From: Deltaproteobacteria bacterium
GTDB lineage: Bacteria > Desulfobacterota > Syntrophia > Syntrophales > Smithellaceae
DNA length: 59,149 bases
Assembly (NCBI GenBank): GCA_012729055.1
Contig: JAAYDW010000038.1
Location: forward strand, 1-59,149
Direction: 5' to 3'
The position numbers and the translations under genes were made by a program. The notes beneath the pieces were generated by a model. The model saw only the letters and a program-made list of their open reading frames with translations, was not told where the DNA came from and did no database searches. Positions 1 to 8,143 of the stretch are shown one piece after another (position 1 is the stretch's first letter; the number at the start of each line of letters is the position of its first letter).

Positions 1-1
1 G

Positions 2-667
2 CGTTTTTATCGCATATTTGAGCGTCTCGCTCAACGCAAGACGCTGCCGGTTCTGGTGGGCGGCACGGGGCTTTATCTGGAATCCGTTCTCACCGATTAC
101 GTTTTGCCCCCCGCCCGGCCCGACGAAAATTTGCGCAGGGAACTTGACGGAAAGCCGCTAGGAGAACTTCAGGAAATCCTGCTGGCCATGAAGCCGGATC
201 TGCACAACAAAACCGATCTCGAAGACCGGTTTCGGTTGATCCGGAAAATAGAAATTGAAAAGGCCAGAAATGAAATGAAAGGCGGCGATGGGGTCCGGCC
301 GAACATTTCCGCCGGTGTTTTCGGCGTCGCCTGGGAAAGAAGCGAACTGCGCCGGAGGATCGCGAAACGGCTCAGGCAAAGGCTCGATGGAGGGATGATT
401 GAAGAAGTGAAGTCGCTGCGCGAAAAGGGCGTATCCTGGGAGAGGCTCGACAGCTTTGGTCTGGAGTACCGCTTCATCGCCCATTACCTGCAGGATAAAA
501 TTCGCCGCGAAGAAATGGAGGAAAGACTGCGGATCGCCATCGGCCAGTTCGCCAAACGACAGATGACGTGGTTTCGGCGCATGGAGAAAAAAGGCGTCCG
601 TATTGAATGGATTGCCGGCGATCGTTACGACGTTCTTTGCAGCCGGGTCCGGGACCTGCTCGCATGA
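2..667 (+). CDS. miaA: tRNA dimethylallyltransferase, 5'-partial
   Basis: MiaA transfers a dimethylallyl group to N6 of A37 in tRNAs that read codons starting with U. The reading frame is open from base 2, so the gene enters from outside the window. The N-terminal P-loop is not visible. The in-frame VGGTGLY motif of MiaA lies at bases 56-76, followed by the RRIAKRLRQRLDGGMIEEV segment and the C-terminal KRQMTWFRR motif, all typical of the family. About 221 residues are present against a usual 300-320. The stop codon overlaps the start of the next gene (ATGA at 664-667), which suggests translational coupling. An internal GTG at 56 is not the true start because family homology continues upstream of it. 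Confidence 0.93.
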   Translation, partial: RFYRIFERLAQRKTLPVLVGGTGLYLESVLTDYVLPPARPDENLRRELDGKPLGELQEILLAMKPDLHNKTDLEDRFRLIRKIEIEKARNEMKGGDGVRPNISAGVFGVAWERSELRRRIAKRLRQRLDGGMIEEVKSLREKGVSWERLDSFGLEYRFIAHYLQDKIRREEMEERLRIAIGQFAKRQMTWFRRMEKKGVRIEWIAGDRYDVLCSRVRDLLA

Positions 668-2004
668 AAAAAGCCTCCCTCTTGGATGATTACCTGAGCC
701 GCTTTGCGACGGGGCCGGCCTGGACGCTGCAGACCGGCTCATCCGGGGACGCCGACCAGGCCGTGGTGATTCCCGCTTACGCTGAAAAAAATCATCTATT
801 CGATACTCTGGCGTCGCTTGCGGAAAACGACGCAGCGTCTCTCGAGAGGACGATGGTTATCTGTGTCGTGAACCACAAATCCGGCGCGCCGGTTGAAGAC
901 AGGGAAAACAATTTTCAGACGCTGGAACACCTGCGGGCACTGGTCGATCGCAAGCCTGTTCACGCCGCGAAGGATGAAAAGCCGCGGCGCTTTTGTCTCC
1001 AGAAGATAGCGGACAGTTCCCTGCGGCTGGGACTTGTCGATGCCTGTTCGCCCGGCCGGGAAATTTCCGGAAAGGACGGCGGCGTCGGAATGGCCCGCAA
1101 AATCGGCATGGACGCGGCTTTGCGCCTCCTGCGGACGGCCGGAGGACCGCGTCTTCTTTTCAGCCTGGACGCGGACACGCTGGTTCAGCCCCATTACCTG
1201 TCGGCGGTGCGTCAGACATTTTCCTCCCGCCACGCGCAGACCGGCGTCATCGCTTATGCACATCAACTGCCGCCCGATCCTGCCGGGCAAGCGGCTATCG
1301 TCCGCTATGAAATTTATTTGCGCTACTGGGTTCTGGGGCTTCAGTATGCCGCTTCTCCCTACGCGTTTCACTCCATCGGTTCGACCATGGCGACGACGAC
1401 GGACGCCTACCTGGCCGTGCGGGGCATGAACCGCCGGGCGGCGGGTGAAGATTTTTACTTTCTCAACAAACTGGCCAAGATCGGACCGGTCCGCCGCATC
1501 AGCGAAACGACGGTTTATCCGTCGGCGCGCGCTTCCCGGCGGGTTCCTTTCGGCACGGGCGCGGCCGTGGGAAAGATGCTTTCCGGCGCGGAAAAGGCGC
1601 TTCGCTTTTACGATCCCCGCGTATTTACGACCCTGAGACAATGGCTTTGTCTGCTCGCGCAATCGTATCCTGAAACCTGTGCCGGAATTCTCGAGCGGGC
1701 CCGGGCCATTGATCCCGAACTCGCGGCATTTTTACTGTCCCGGGGATTTTTGCAGATCCAACCGAAAATCCGTCGGATGGTCAGAGATGAGAAAACCTAC
1801 GTAAAGCAGCTTCACGGCTGGTTTGACGGTTTCGAGGCGCTGAAGCTCATCAATCATCTTTCACAGACGCGTTATCCGCGGACGGATTCTGTTCGGGCCG
1901 TCAAGAGCCTCTTGAAAAAGATGGACGCAGACGCAGGAACGGCCGGGCCGGAAGGCGGGGAGAATCTTATCGATCTGCTTGCATTTCTGCGCAGCCGGAC
2001 CTGA
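664..2004 (+). CDS. Family 2 glycosyltransferase-like protein
   Basis: This is a 446-residue protein with a GT-A type glycosyltransferase fold. The N-terminal strand AVVIPAYAEKNHL matches the nucleotide-sugar binding start of GT2 enzymes. SLDADTLVQPHYL carries the DxD-type metal/sugar-nucleotide motif, and GEDFYFLNKL resembles the ED acceptor-site motif. No clear membrane segment or signal peptide is seen, so it is probably cytoplasmic or peripheral. The start at 664 was chosen because it overlaps the miaA stop as ATGA; an in-frame upstream start at 607 would run far into miaA. The sugar donor and acceptor cannot be told from sequence. Confidence 0.8.
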   Translation: MKKASLLDDYLSRFATGPAWTLQTGSSGDADQAVVIPAYAEKNHLFDTLASLAENDAASLERTMVICVVNHKSGAPVEDRENNFQTLEHLRALVDRKPVHAAKDEKPRRFCLQKIADSSLRLGLVDACSPGREISGKDGGVGMARKIGMDAALRLLRTAGGPRLLFSLDADTLVQPHYLSAVRQTFSSRHAQTGVIAYAHQLPPDPAGQAAIVRYEIYLRYWVLGLQYAASPYAFHSIGSTMATTTDAYLAVRGMNRRAAGEDFYFLNKLAKIGPVRRISETTVYPSARASRRVPFGTGAAVGKMLSGAEKALRFYDPRVFTTLRQWLCLLAQSYPETCAGILERARAIDPELAAFLLSRGFLQIQPKIRRMVRDEKTYVKQLHGWFDGFEALKLINHLSQTRYPRTDSVRAVKSLLKKMDADAGTAGPEGGENLIDLLAFLRSRT

Positions 2005-2105
2005 GTTCCGGAGACCCGGAAACAGGATAAATTTCTTGACGCATAGAGGGATTGGGCATATAGCTCGGGCAATATTTTAACGTCATTTTTGGGGTGGAGG
2101 AATTC

Positions 2106-3212
2106 ATGAATACACATTTTCTGAAAGTTATTCTGGCGGTTCTTCTGGTCGTTTTAATCACAGCGGCCATGGGTTGCGGAAAGAAGGAAGAAGCGCCTCC
2201 GGCGCCCGCGGCCACTGCGCCGGAGGAAAAAACAGCGGAGCCGGCGGCGGCGCCGACGCCGATGCCTCCCGTCGGCGTTGACCGGTCCCCCATCGCTCCC
2301 TCTGTCCTCGATCCGGCCAAGGCGGCGCCGCAGGACGTGGTCATCAGCGTGGACGGCGTCGTTTTGAAAAAGGATGAGCTCGCCAGAAAAGTCAGAGTCA
2401 AGATGAGTCTCTATAAGGAGAAGATTCCGGCCGACAAGAAAAAAGAAGCCGAAAAGGGATTGCGAAAGCAGCTCATCGATGATTTTGTCCTGAGAACGCT
2501 TTTGACAAACGAAGCCGACAAAAAAAATGTTGCGGCTACGGGAAAAGAAATTTCAAACGCCATAAACGAAATCAAAGCCAACATTCCGCCCGACAAGAAA
2601 GTTGAGGACTTCCTGAAGGAAAACGACGTTTCCCGCCAGGACATCGCGCTGGGAATCCGGATCCGAAAGCTTGTCGAAATGGAAGCGGGCAAACAACTCA
2701 AAGCGACGGACAAGGAAATACAGACCTTCTACGACGGGAATAAGGACAAGTTCACGTCTCCTGCAACCGTTCACGTCCGTCATATTCTCGTGACGATCGA
2801 TTCCAAGGACGACGAAAAAATCAAAGCGGAAAAAAAGCAAAAGATTGACAATCTCCACAAGCAACTTGTGGACGGGGCGGATTTTGCCGAACTTGCCAAA
2901 AACAATTCCGATTGTCCCAGCAAGGAAAACGGCGGCGATCTGGGCGAGATCAAAAAGGGCCAGACGGTGAAACCTTTTGAAGATGCGGCTTTTTCACAGG
3001 CCGAGAACGTCATCGGTCCGGTCGTCAGCACGGAATTCGGCCATCACATCATTCAGGTGTTAAAACGCAATCCCGGCAAGGTTGTCGAACTGGGAGAGGT
3101 CAAGGATCAAATCGCTCTTTATCTGGGGCAGCAAAAGCAGTCGGAAACCTTTAATCGACTGATCATGCGCCTGAGAAAGAACGCGGCGATTGTTTTCTAC
3201 GAGAATCGATGA
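2106..3212 (+). CDS. PpiC/SurA-type peptidyl-prolyl isomerase lipoprotein
   Basis: This is a 368-residue periplasmic foldase anchored as a lipoprotein. A hydrophobic signal ends in a lipobox with Cys24 as the probable lipidation site (AAMGC). An Ala/Pro-rich linker follows (about residues 30-75), then a SurA N-like helical region and a parvulin rotamase domain at about residues 218-318 containing VHVRHILV, GADFAELAK, GGDLGE and FGHHIIQV. These are the usual parvulin motifs. The ATG at 2106 is preceded by GGAGG at 2096-2100; a GTG at 2094 would sit on that ribosome site. The next gene overlaps by 4 bases (ATGA). The likely role is outer-membrane or periplasmic protein folding. Confidence 0.88.
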   Translation: MNTHFLKVILAVLLVVLITAAMGCGKKEEAPPAPAATAPEEKTAEPAAAPTPMPPVGVDRSPIAPSVLDPAKAAPQDVVISVDGVVLKKDELARKVRVKMSLYKEKIPADKKKEAEKGLRKQLIDDFVLRTLLTNEADKKNVAATGKEISNAINEIKANIPPDKKVEDFLKENDVSRQDIALGIRIRKLVEMEAGKQLKATDKEIQTFYDGNKDKFTSPATVHVRHILVTIDSKDDEKIKAEKKQKIDNLHKQLVDGADFAELAKNNSDCPSKENGGDLGEIKKGQTVKPFEDAAFSQAENVIGPVVSTEFGHHIIQVLKRNPGKVVELGEVKDQIALYLGQQKQSETFNRLIMRLRKNAAIVFYENR

Positions 3213-4111
3213 GAGTTAAAAAAGCAGGTCGGGTGGATGAGGGGCTCTGGCTTCTGGGGACGGAGGAATCCTGCGTCTACCTGCTGGAAGGAAAGCGGTC
3301 GGCCGCTCTGATCAGCGCGGGCATGAGTTATATCCTGCCGGATTTTTTCGATCAGCTGGACGCGTGGGGGATTTCCGAAGACAGGATTGAACACCTGATC
3401 ATTCTGCACGCCCATTTCGACCACGTCGGCCTGGTTCCCTTCCTGAAAAGAAAATGGCCCCACCTGACCGTTTATGCCTCTGCGCGAGGCTGGAACGTTC
3501 TGGCCAATCCCAAGGCGATTGCAGTGATCAACGATTTTACAGTGATGGTCTGCCGCAGGATGCGGGGCCGGACCGATATGCTGGACTCCCTGGACTGGCA
3601 GTGGCGCTTCGATGTGCAGGGGGAGACATTGCGCGAAGGAAGCGTCATCGACCTGGGGGACCGGGTTCTGGAAATTTATGAAACGCCCGGACATTCGTCC
3701 TGCTCGATTTCCGCCTACGCGCCGCAACTGCGCGCTCTGTTTCCGTCGGATGCGGCCGCCATTCCTTACCGGGAGGAGTACGTCGTTGCAGCCGGGTCCA
3801 GCTTCGAAAAATACGGGCAGAGCCTGGACCGAATGGCCGGCTTCGACGTAAAGACGCTCTGCGCGGACCACTACGGCTGCATCACGGGGGAAGAAGCCGC
3901 CGGTTACATTTCCGAAAGCAAGGCGGCCGCCGACCGGATGATCGATCGCCTGCAAGCGGCGCTGCGGCAGGAGGGAAGCGTCGCGTCCGCGGCCCGGAAG
4001 CTGGTCGCGCTGCATTACGAACTGCGGCCGGATTATTTTGTTCATCCGGAGATCCTGCTTCGGACGTATACGCAAATGCTGCGACAGTTTCTTCCCGCCG
4101 GCCTTACTTGA
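3209..4111 (+). CDS. MBL-fold metallohydrolase
   Basis: This is a 300-residue metallo-beta-lactamase superfamily protein. The HxHxDH zinc motif is at residues 67-72 (HAHFDH). Later ligand candidates are the His in ETPGHSS, the Asp in FPSDAA and the His in DHYG. No signal peptide is visible, so it is probably cytoplasmic. The substrate is unknown; the family includes glyoxalase II-like thioesterases, lactonases and flavo-diiron-related proteins. The ATG overlaps the stop of the upstream lipoprotein gene. Its 3' end overlaps the convergent panB gene by 8 bases, so both stops lie in the same short stretch. Confidence 0.85.
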   Translation: MRVKKAGRVDEGLWLLGTEESCVYLLEGKRSAALISAGMSYILPDFFDQLDAWGISEDRIEHLIILHAHFDHVGLVPFLKRKWPHLTVYASARGWNVLANPKAIAVINDFTVMVCRRMRGRTDMLDSLDWQWRFDVQGETLREGSVIDLGDRVLEIYETPGHSSCSISAYAPQLRALFPSDAAAIPYREEYVVAAGSSFEKYGQSLDRMAGFDVKTLCADHYGCITGEEAAGYISESKAAADRMIDRLQAALRQEGSVASAARKLVALHYELRPDYFVHPEILLRTYTQMLRQFLPAGLT

Positions 4112-4922
4112 AGCTGTGCTCCGCGTCCGGAAATGCGCCGGACTTCACTTCCTCGATGTAGCGTTTAACGGCGCTGCGGATTTCAACATTCAGATTTGCG
4201 TATTTTTTAACGAATTTCGGCGTCATCCGTTCGTAGAGCCCCAGCATGTCGTTGACCACCAGAACCTGCCCGTCGCACTCTACGCCGGCGCCGATGCCGA
4301 TGGTCGGAATGGAAAGAGCGGCGGTGATGTCCGCCGCCAGTTTTTCCGGAACGCACTCCAGCACCACGGAAAAAGCGCCTGCCTCCTCGAGCGCCAGCGC
4401 GTCTTGCATCATTTTTTCCGCCGCGTCTTCCTTTTTGCCCTGAACCCGGAAACCGCCCAGCTGGTGAATGGACTGCGGCGTCAGTCCCAGATGCGCCATG
4501 ACCGGAATGCCGGAAACGGTCATCTTCCGCACCAGTGCCGCGTGCTCCCGGCCGCCTTCCAGTTTGACGGCCTGGGCATCCGCTTCCTTCAATAAACGCC
4601 CGGCGTTGGCCAGCGCCGCTTCATGCGAAACCTGATAGGACATGAACGGAAGGTCCGCGACGACCATGGCCCGGCGCGCGCCGCGGGTGACGGCCCGCGT
4701 ATGATGCACCATGTCTTCCATCGTGACGGGAATCGTCGTGTCATAGCCCAGGATGACATTGCCCAGGGAATCGCCGACCAGGATGATGTCGATATCGCTT
4801 TCATCCAGAATGGCGGCGGTTCCGTAATCGTAAGCGGTGAGAACGGTTATTTTCTCGCCCTGCAGCTTCATTTTCCTGATGTCGAGGGTGGTTTTCCGGG
4901 TGATTTTGGTTTGTGTGCTCAT
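4104..4922 (-). CDS. panB: 3-methyl-2-oxobutanoate hydroxymethyltransferase
   Basis: PanB makes ketopantoate from alpha-ketoisovalerate and 5,10-methylene-tetrahydrofolate, the first step to pantothenate and CoA. The 272-residue length is typical. Metal and substrate residues known from E. coli PanB can be aligned: Asp51 in VGDSLGN, Asp90 in VVADLPF, and Lys120 and Glu122 in VKLEGG. The MAHLGLTPQ segment is also characteristic. The start overlaps the stop of the upstream DUF2520 gene by four bases (ATGA on the minus strand), so the two are probably co-translated. panE, the next pathway step, lies far away at 49246-50163. Confidence 0.96.
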   Translation of the reverse strand: MSTQTKITRKTTLDIRKMKLQGEKITVLTAYDYGTAAILDESDIDIILVGDSLGNVILGYDTTIPVTMEDMVHHTRAVTRGARRAMVVADLPFMSYQVSHEAALANAGRLLKEADAQAVKLEGGREHAALVRKMTVSGIPVMAHLGLTPQSIHQLGGFRVQGKKEDAAEKMMQDALALEEAGAFSVVLECVPEKLAADITAALSIPTIGIGAGVECDGQVLVVNDMLGLYERMTPKFVKKYANLNVEIRSAVKRYIEEVKSGAFPDAEHSFK

Positions 4923-5809
4923 GGATTTTCTCCTTTCAAAAGCCCCATGATGGTTTTTGCCTGGCCGGCGCCGAGCGTGCCTTTTTCACACGCGAGTTTC
5001 ACTGCGATGGCTCCCATGTGCGCATACATGGACGCGAAAGCGGGAAGATGGCGGGCCATGGCGTCGATATGTTTTTGGATGGTTCCCGAATCGCCGCGCG
5101 CGATAGGTCCGGTGAGCGCGTTCGGGCATCCCTGATTTTCAATATTTTTCAAACTGCCGTAGACCAGCGGCAGATAGGCCTTGCGGGCGTCTTTTTCCGA
5201 AAAGCCGATGGACTTGTAAATGGATTCCACAACGCTCAAGAGCGAAACCAGGTAATTCGAAGCGATGCAGGCCGCCGCATGGTACAAGGGCTTTTGCTCG
5301 GCGGAAATGGAAATGGGAATGCCCCCCAGGTCGCGGACGATGTCCGCCGCCAGTTTTTTCGCGCCGACGGCGGCCGTAACGCCGAAGTAGCTGCCCGGAA
5401 TGCTGGCAATGGCGCCGTCAATGGAGGAAAAGCTCTGCAGCGGATGAATACTGGCGACCAACGCGCCGGCCCGGGCCGCAGGAGCCAGCAGATCCAGTCC
5501 GCCCGCGCCGCTCATGTGAAAAACCTTTTTTCCGGCGAGGGAAGACTTTCCGGCGATCTGCGCGCAGACGGAGCCGATGCGGTCGTCAGGAGTAGTGATG
5601 AGGATGCATCCGGCCCGATCGGCCGCCCGGGCCGGATCGCGAAAGGCAGGCGCGCCGATATAGGCCTGTGCCCTTTTCCGGTGCAGGGCGCTGGCGTCCG
5701 CCAGGGCCGCGATGTCATGGCCGGCGTTCTTGAGCAGAACTCCGATGGCCGTTCCGACCATGCCTGTTCCGATAACGGCAAATTGCAGGGAGAATTTTTT
5801 TTTCGACAT
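4919..5809 (-). CDS. Rossmann-like DUF2520 protein
   Basis: This is a 296-residue NAD(P)-binding protein resembling the DUF2520/Rossmann-like family, structurally related to pyrroline-5-carboxylate and ketopantoate reductases. The N-terminal AVIGTGMVGTAIG has the GxGxxG dinucleotide motif. The C-terminal half is helical, like 6-phosphogluconate-dehydrogenase-type dimer domains. No specific reaction is established to my knowledge; its coupling to panB suggests a role near pantothenate metabolism. The start at 5809 gives the expected N-terminus just before the Rossmann strand. The frame stays open upstream through a terminator-like hairpin to about 5926, with another ATG at 5872, so a longer leader-fused product cannot be excluded. 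Confidence 0.82.
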   Translation of the reverse strand: MSKKKFSLQFAVIGTGMVGTAIGVLLKNAGHDIAALADASALHRKRAQAYIGAPAFRDPARAADRAGCILITTPDDRIGSVCAQIAGKSSLAGKKVFHMSGAGGLDLLAPAARAGALVASIHPLQSFSSIDGAIASIPGSYFGVTAAVGAKKLAADIVRDLGGIPISISAEQKPLYHAAACIASNYLVSLLSVVESIYKSIGFSEKDARKAYLPLVYGSLKNIENQGCPNALTGPIARGDSGTIQKHIDAMARHLPAFASMYAHMGAIAVKLACEKGTLGAGQAKTIMGLLKGENP

Positions 5810-5819
5810 ATCAATCCAC

Positions 5820-5853
5820 AAAAAAAGGGTCTTCCGCAGCGTGAGGAAGACCC
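5820..5853 (-). terminator. Intrinsic terminator or attenuator hairpin
   Basis: On the minus strand a perfect 9-bp stem (GGGTCTTCC with GGAAGACCC) encloses a 9-base loop and is followed at once by seven T residues. This is a textbook intrinsic terminator pointing left. It ends 11 bases before the DUF2520 start codon, a position expected of an attenuator or the end of a short upstream RNA rather than an operon end. Confidence 0.8.
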
Positions 5854-5916
5854 GTATTCCGACAGTATGCATTAACTCCCGTCTCAGTCTGTACAAGTGA
5901 TCCAAGCGGTTGGCCG

Positions 5917-5945
5917 TTACTAACACACCCCGCTTGCATCGTCAA
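5917..5945 (-). promoter_or_regulatory. Possible promoter of DUF2520-panB leader
   Basis: On the minus strand, TTGACG (5945-5940) and TAGTAA (5922-5917) are separated by 17 bases, a fair sigma-70-type match. Transcription from here would make a leader of about 90 bases ending at the hairpin at 5820-5853. Confidence 0.45.
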
Positions 5946-6025
5946 ATGATATTTCTCGGGCTGCGGCCACAAAGAATCTTGTTTTTGCCGGGGCTCTCGG
6001 CTATACAACCTCGGAGGAGAACTGC

Positions 6026-6670
6026 ATGAAAAAAGTGGATTTGATGATCTTTGATTTTGACGGCACGATTGCCGACACGGGGGCGGATCTGGCTTCATCG
6101 GTGAATCACGCGCTCGTCACCATGAGGCTTGCCCCCAGACCGGAACAGGAGATTCTCGGCTTTGTGGGGGACGGCCTCCGAAAGCTGATCGAACGATCGC
6201 TGGGCGAACAGGCCGCCGGCCTTCTCGATGAGGCGCTTGCCGTCTTCAGCGTGCATTATGAAAAACATCTTCTGGACCGGACTGTGTGCTGTCCGCACAT
6301 CGAGGACGTTTTGAAGTATTTTCAACACAAGATGAAAGTGATCCTAACCAACAAGCGCCTGTCGATGGCGCTCGCCATCGCGCGGGGCCTGCGCATCGAA
6401 CGGTATTTTATGGAGACCGTCGGAGCGGATTCTTTGCCTTACATGAAACCCGATCCACGGGTGATCGACTACCTGCTGGAAAAATATAACGTGGCGCCGG
6501 CCAAAGCCGTTATGATCGGCGACGGCGTCAATGACATCGCCGTGGCGAAAAATGCGGGAATTCTTTCCTGCGCCTATCTGAACGGCCTGGGAAATCGGGA
6601 AAGGCTCCTGCAAATGGACGCCGACTATTATTGCGAGGATCTCCTGGAAATCCATGGCCTCTTTCAATGA
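6026..6670 (+). CDS. HAD phosphatase, Gph/PGP-like
   Basis: This is a 214-residue haloacid dehalogenase-family phosphatase resembling phosphoglycolate phosphatases. Motif I is DFDGTIADT near the N-terminus with the nucleophilic Asp. Motif II is LTNKR, the conserved Lys lies in MKPDP, and motif IV is IGDGVNDI. A helical cap region lies between motifs I and II. The substrate is unproven. GGAGGAG precedes the ATG at a good distance. The 3' end overlaps tilS by 17 bases, so the two are probably one transcript. Confidence 0.87.
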   Translation: MKKVDLMIFDFDGTIADTGADLASSVNHALVTMRLAPRPEQEILGFVGDGLRKLIERSLGEQAAGLLDEALAVFSVHYEKHLLDRTVCCPHIEDVLKYFQHKMKVILTNKRLSMALAIARGLRIERYFMETVGADSLPYMKPDPRVIDYLLEKYNVAPAKAVMIGDGVNDIAVAKNAGILSCAYLNGLGNRERLLQMDADYYCEDLLEIHGLFQ

Positions 6671-8084
6671 CGACCTGCTGAGTAAGGTCGAACAAACCAT
6701 CGAGCGCCACGCGCTTTTGGCTTCGGGCGATACGGTTGTGGCCGCCCTGTCCGGGGGCGCGGATTCCTGCGCGTTGCTTTCGGTGCTGGTGCAGTTTGCG
6801 GAAAAATACCGGCTGACGACGGTGGTCGCCCATTTCAACCACGGCCTGCGCGGCTCTTTCTCCGATGAAGACGAGGCCTTTTGCCGGAATCTGGCGAAAC
6901 GATACGGCCTTGCGTTTGCCGCGGAAAAGATGTCCGATCCGTCGGTGCCCCGGGGGATGTCGCCGGAGGATTACTTTCGCCGCATGCGGTATCTTTTTCT
7001 CGACCGGGTTGCCGCGGACGTCGGCGCGTCTAAAATTGCGCTGGGGCACCAGCTTCAGGACCAGGCGGAAACGGTCCTGCTCAATATCCTGCGGGGCAGC
7101 GGTCTGGGCGGCCTTAAGGGCATCGCGCCGATCCGCGACGGCCGGTATATCCGGCCGCTCCTCGACGCGACGCGCAAAGAGATCCTCGCATACCTCAAGG
7201 AAAGAGGTCTGACCTACCGGGAAGACCGAAGCAATGAAAGCCCGGTCTATCTGCGCAACCGCGTCCGCGAAGAAGTGATTCCTCTTTTGCGGGAACACTA
7301 CAATCCGCGCATCGAACAGAACCTGGCGCGGATGGCTCAGATCCTCCGTCGCGATGACGACTTCATCGAGGCTTCTCTCGAGGAGGCGACAGCCGGTTCT
7401 GCCGTCCGGCAGGTAAAAGAAGGAGTATCCTTTTCCGTGGCATTTTTCCGATCCCTGCATGCGTCATTGCGTTTTCGACTGATTAAAACGCTGCTGGAGA
7501 GAACGGCCGGCCCGGAAGCGGGGTTTTCCTTCGCCCACATTGCGGCGGTGGCGGATCTCGCGCTGGCGCCGGGGCCAAGCGGTTCCATTGCGCTGCCGGG
7601 GGGGCTGTGCGCCCGCCGGGAATATGAGACCGTCGTGATCGGGCCGGCTCTTTCCGGCCTGGTTCCGGATTACGCGTATCCGGTGGCGATTCCCGGGACC
7701 GTTGACGTAAAGGAAAGAGGCATTACGCTGTCCTTTAGAAAGGAGCGGGCAGGGGCGATGCCGTTGCCGGCCGGTTCCTCCTGGTGTTTTGATGCGGACA
7801 AAATCCGGGAACCCCTGACGCTGCGCAATCGGCGGCCGGGAGACCGGTTCGAGCCGCTGGGCACGAAAGGCTCGCAGAAAGTCAAAAAGCTGTTGATCGA
7901 CCGCAAAATTCCGCGAATCCGGCGTCAGGGCGTCGCCTTGCTGGCCGATCTCGAATCCGTCGTCTGGATTGAAAACCTGCACGTAAGCGATCGGGTCAAG
8001 GTGACGCCGGAAACAAAGATGCTTTTGATTCTCGACGTTGGCGGTCCGGCCCGAATTCCGGGAGGTTCCAAAGAAAATATTTGA
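6654..8084 (+). CDS. tilS: tRNA(Ile)-lysidine synthase
   Basis: TilS attaches lysine to C34 of the CAU-anticodon tRNA-Ile, changing its decoding from AUG to AUA. The 476-residue protein has the PP-loop motif SGGADS at residues 33-38 and the family segment HFNHGLRG. GHQLQDQAETVLLNILRGSGL is represented by GHQLQDQAETV, followed by GLKGIAP. The C-terminal region has the RRPGDRFEPLG motif of the TilS C-domain. The start lies inside the preceding phosphatase gene. ftsH follows after 59 bases, an order common in bacteria. Confidence 0.95.
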   Translation: MASFNDDLLSKVEQTIERHALLASGDTVVAALSGGADSCALLSVLVQFAEKYRLTTVVAHFNHGLRGSFSDEDEAFCRNLAKRYGLAFAAEKMSDPSVPRGMSPEDYFRRMRYLFLDRVAADVGASKIALGHQLQDQAETVLLNILRGSGLGGLKGIAPIRDGRYIRPLLDATRKEILAYLKERGLTYREDRSNESPVYLRNRVREEVIPLLREHYNPRIEQNLARMAQILRRDDDFIEASLEEATAGSAVRQVKEGVSFSVAFFRSLHASLRFRLIKTLLERTAGPEAGFSFAHIAAVADLALAPGPSGSIALPGGLCARREYETVVIGPALSGLVPDYAYPVAIPGTVDVKERGITLSFRKERAGAMPLPAGSSWCFDADKIREPLTLRNRRPGDRFEPLGTKGSQKVKKLLIDRKIPRIRRQGVALLADLESVVWIENLHVSDRVKVTPETKMLLILDVGGPARIPGGSKENI

Positions 8085-8143
8085 GTTAAATTGGATATTA
8101 TTATAAAGATCGGCAAACACTTTTGATTTTAAGGAGAAAGATA

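Noticed and set aside
4104-4111. Overlap of the MBL and panB stops as a frameshift artefact
   Set aside because: Both proteins have normal family lengths; convergent 3' overlap is common.
5820-5945. 6S RNA at the DUF2520 leader
   Set aside because: A GCAAGCGGG string resembles part of 6S RNA, but the leader is too short and does not form the long bubble structure.
5979-6007. TTGTTT-17-TATACA as promoter of the HAD phosphatase gene
   Set aside because: The implied transcription start would fall within the ribosome site at 6013-6019, so it is doubtful.
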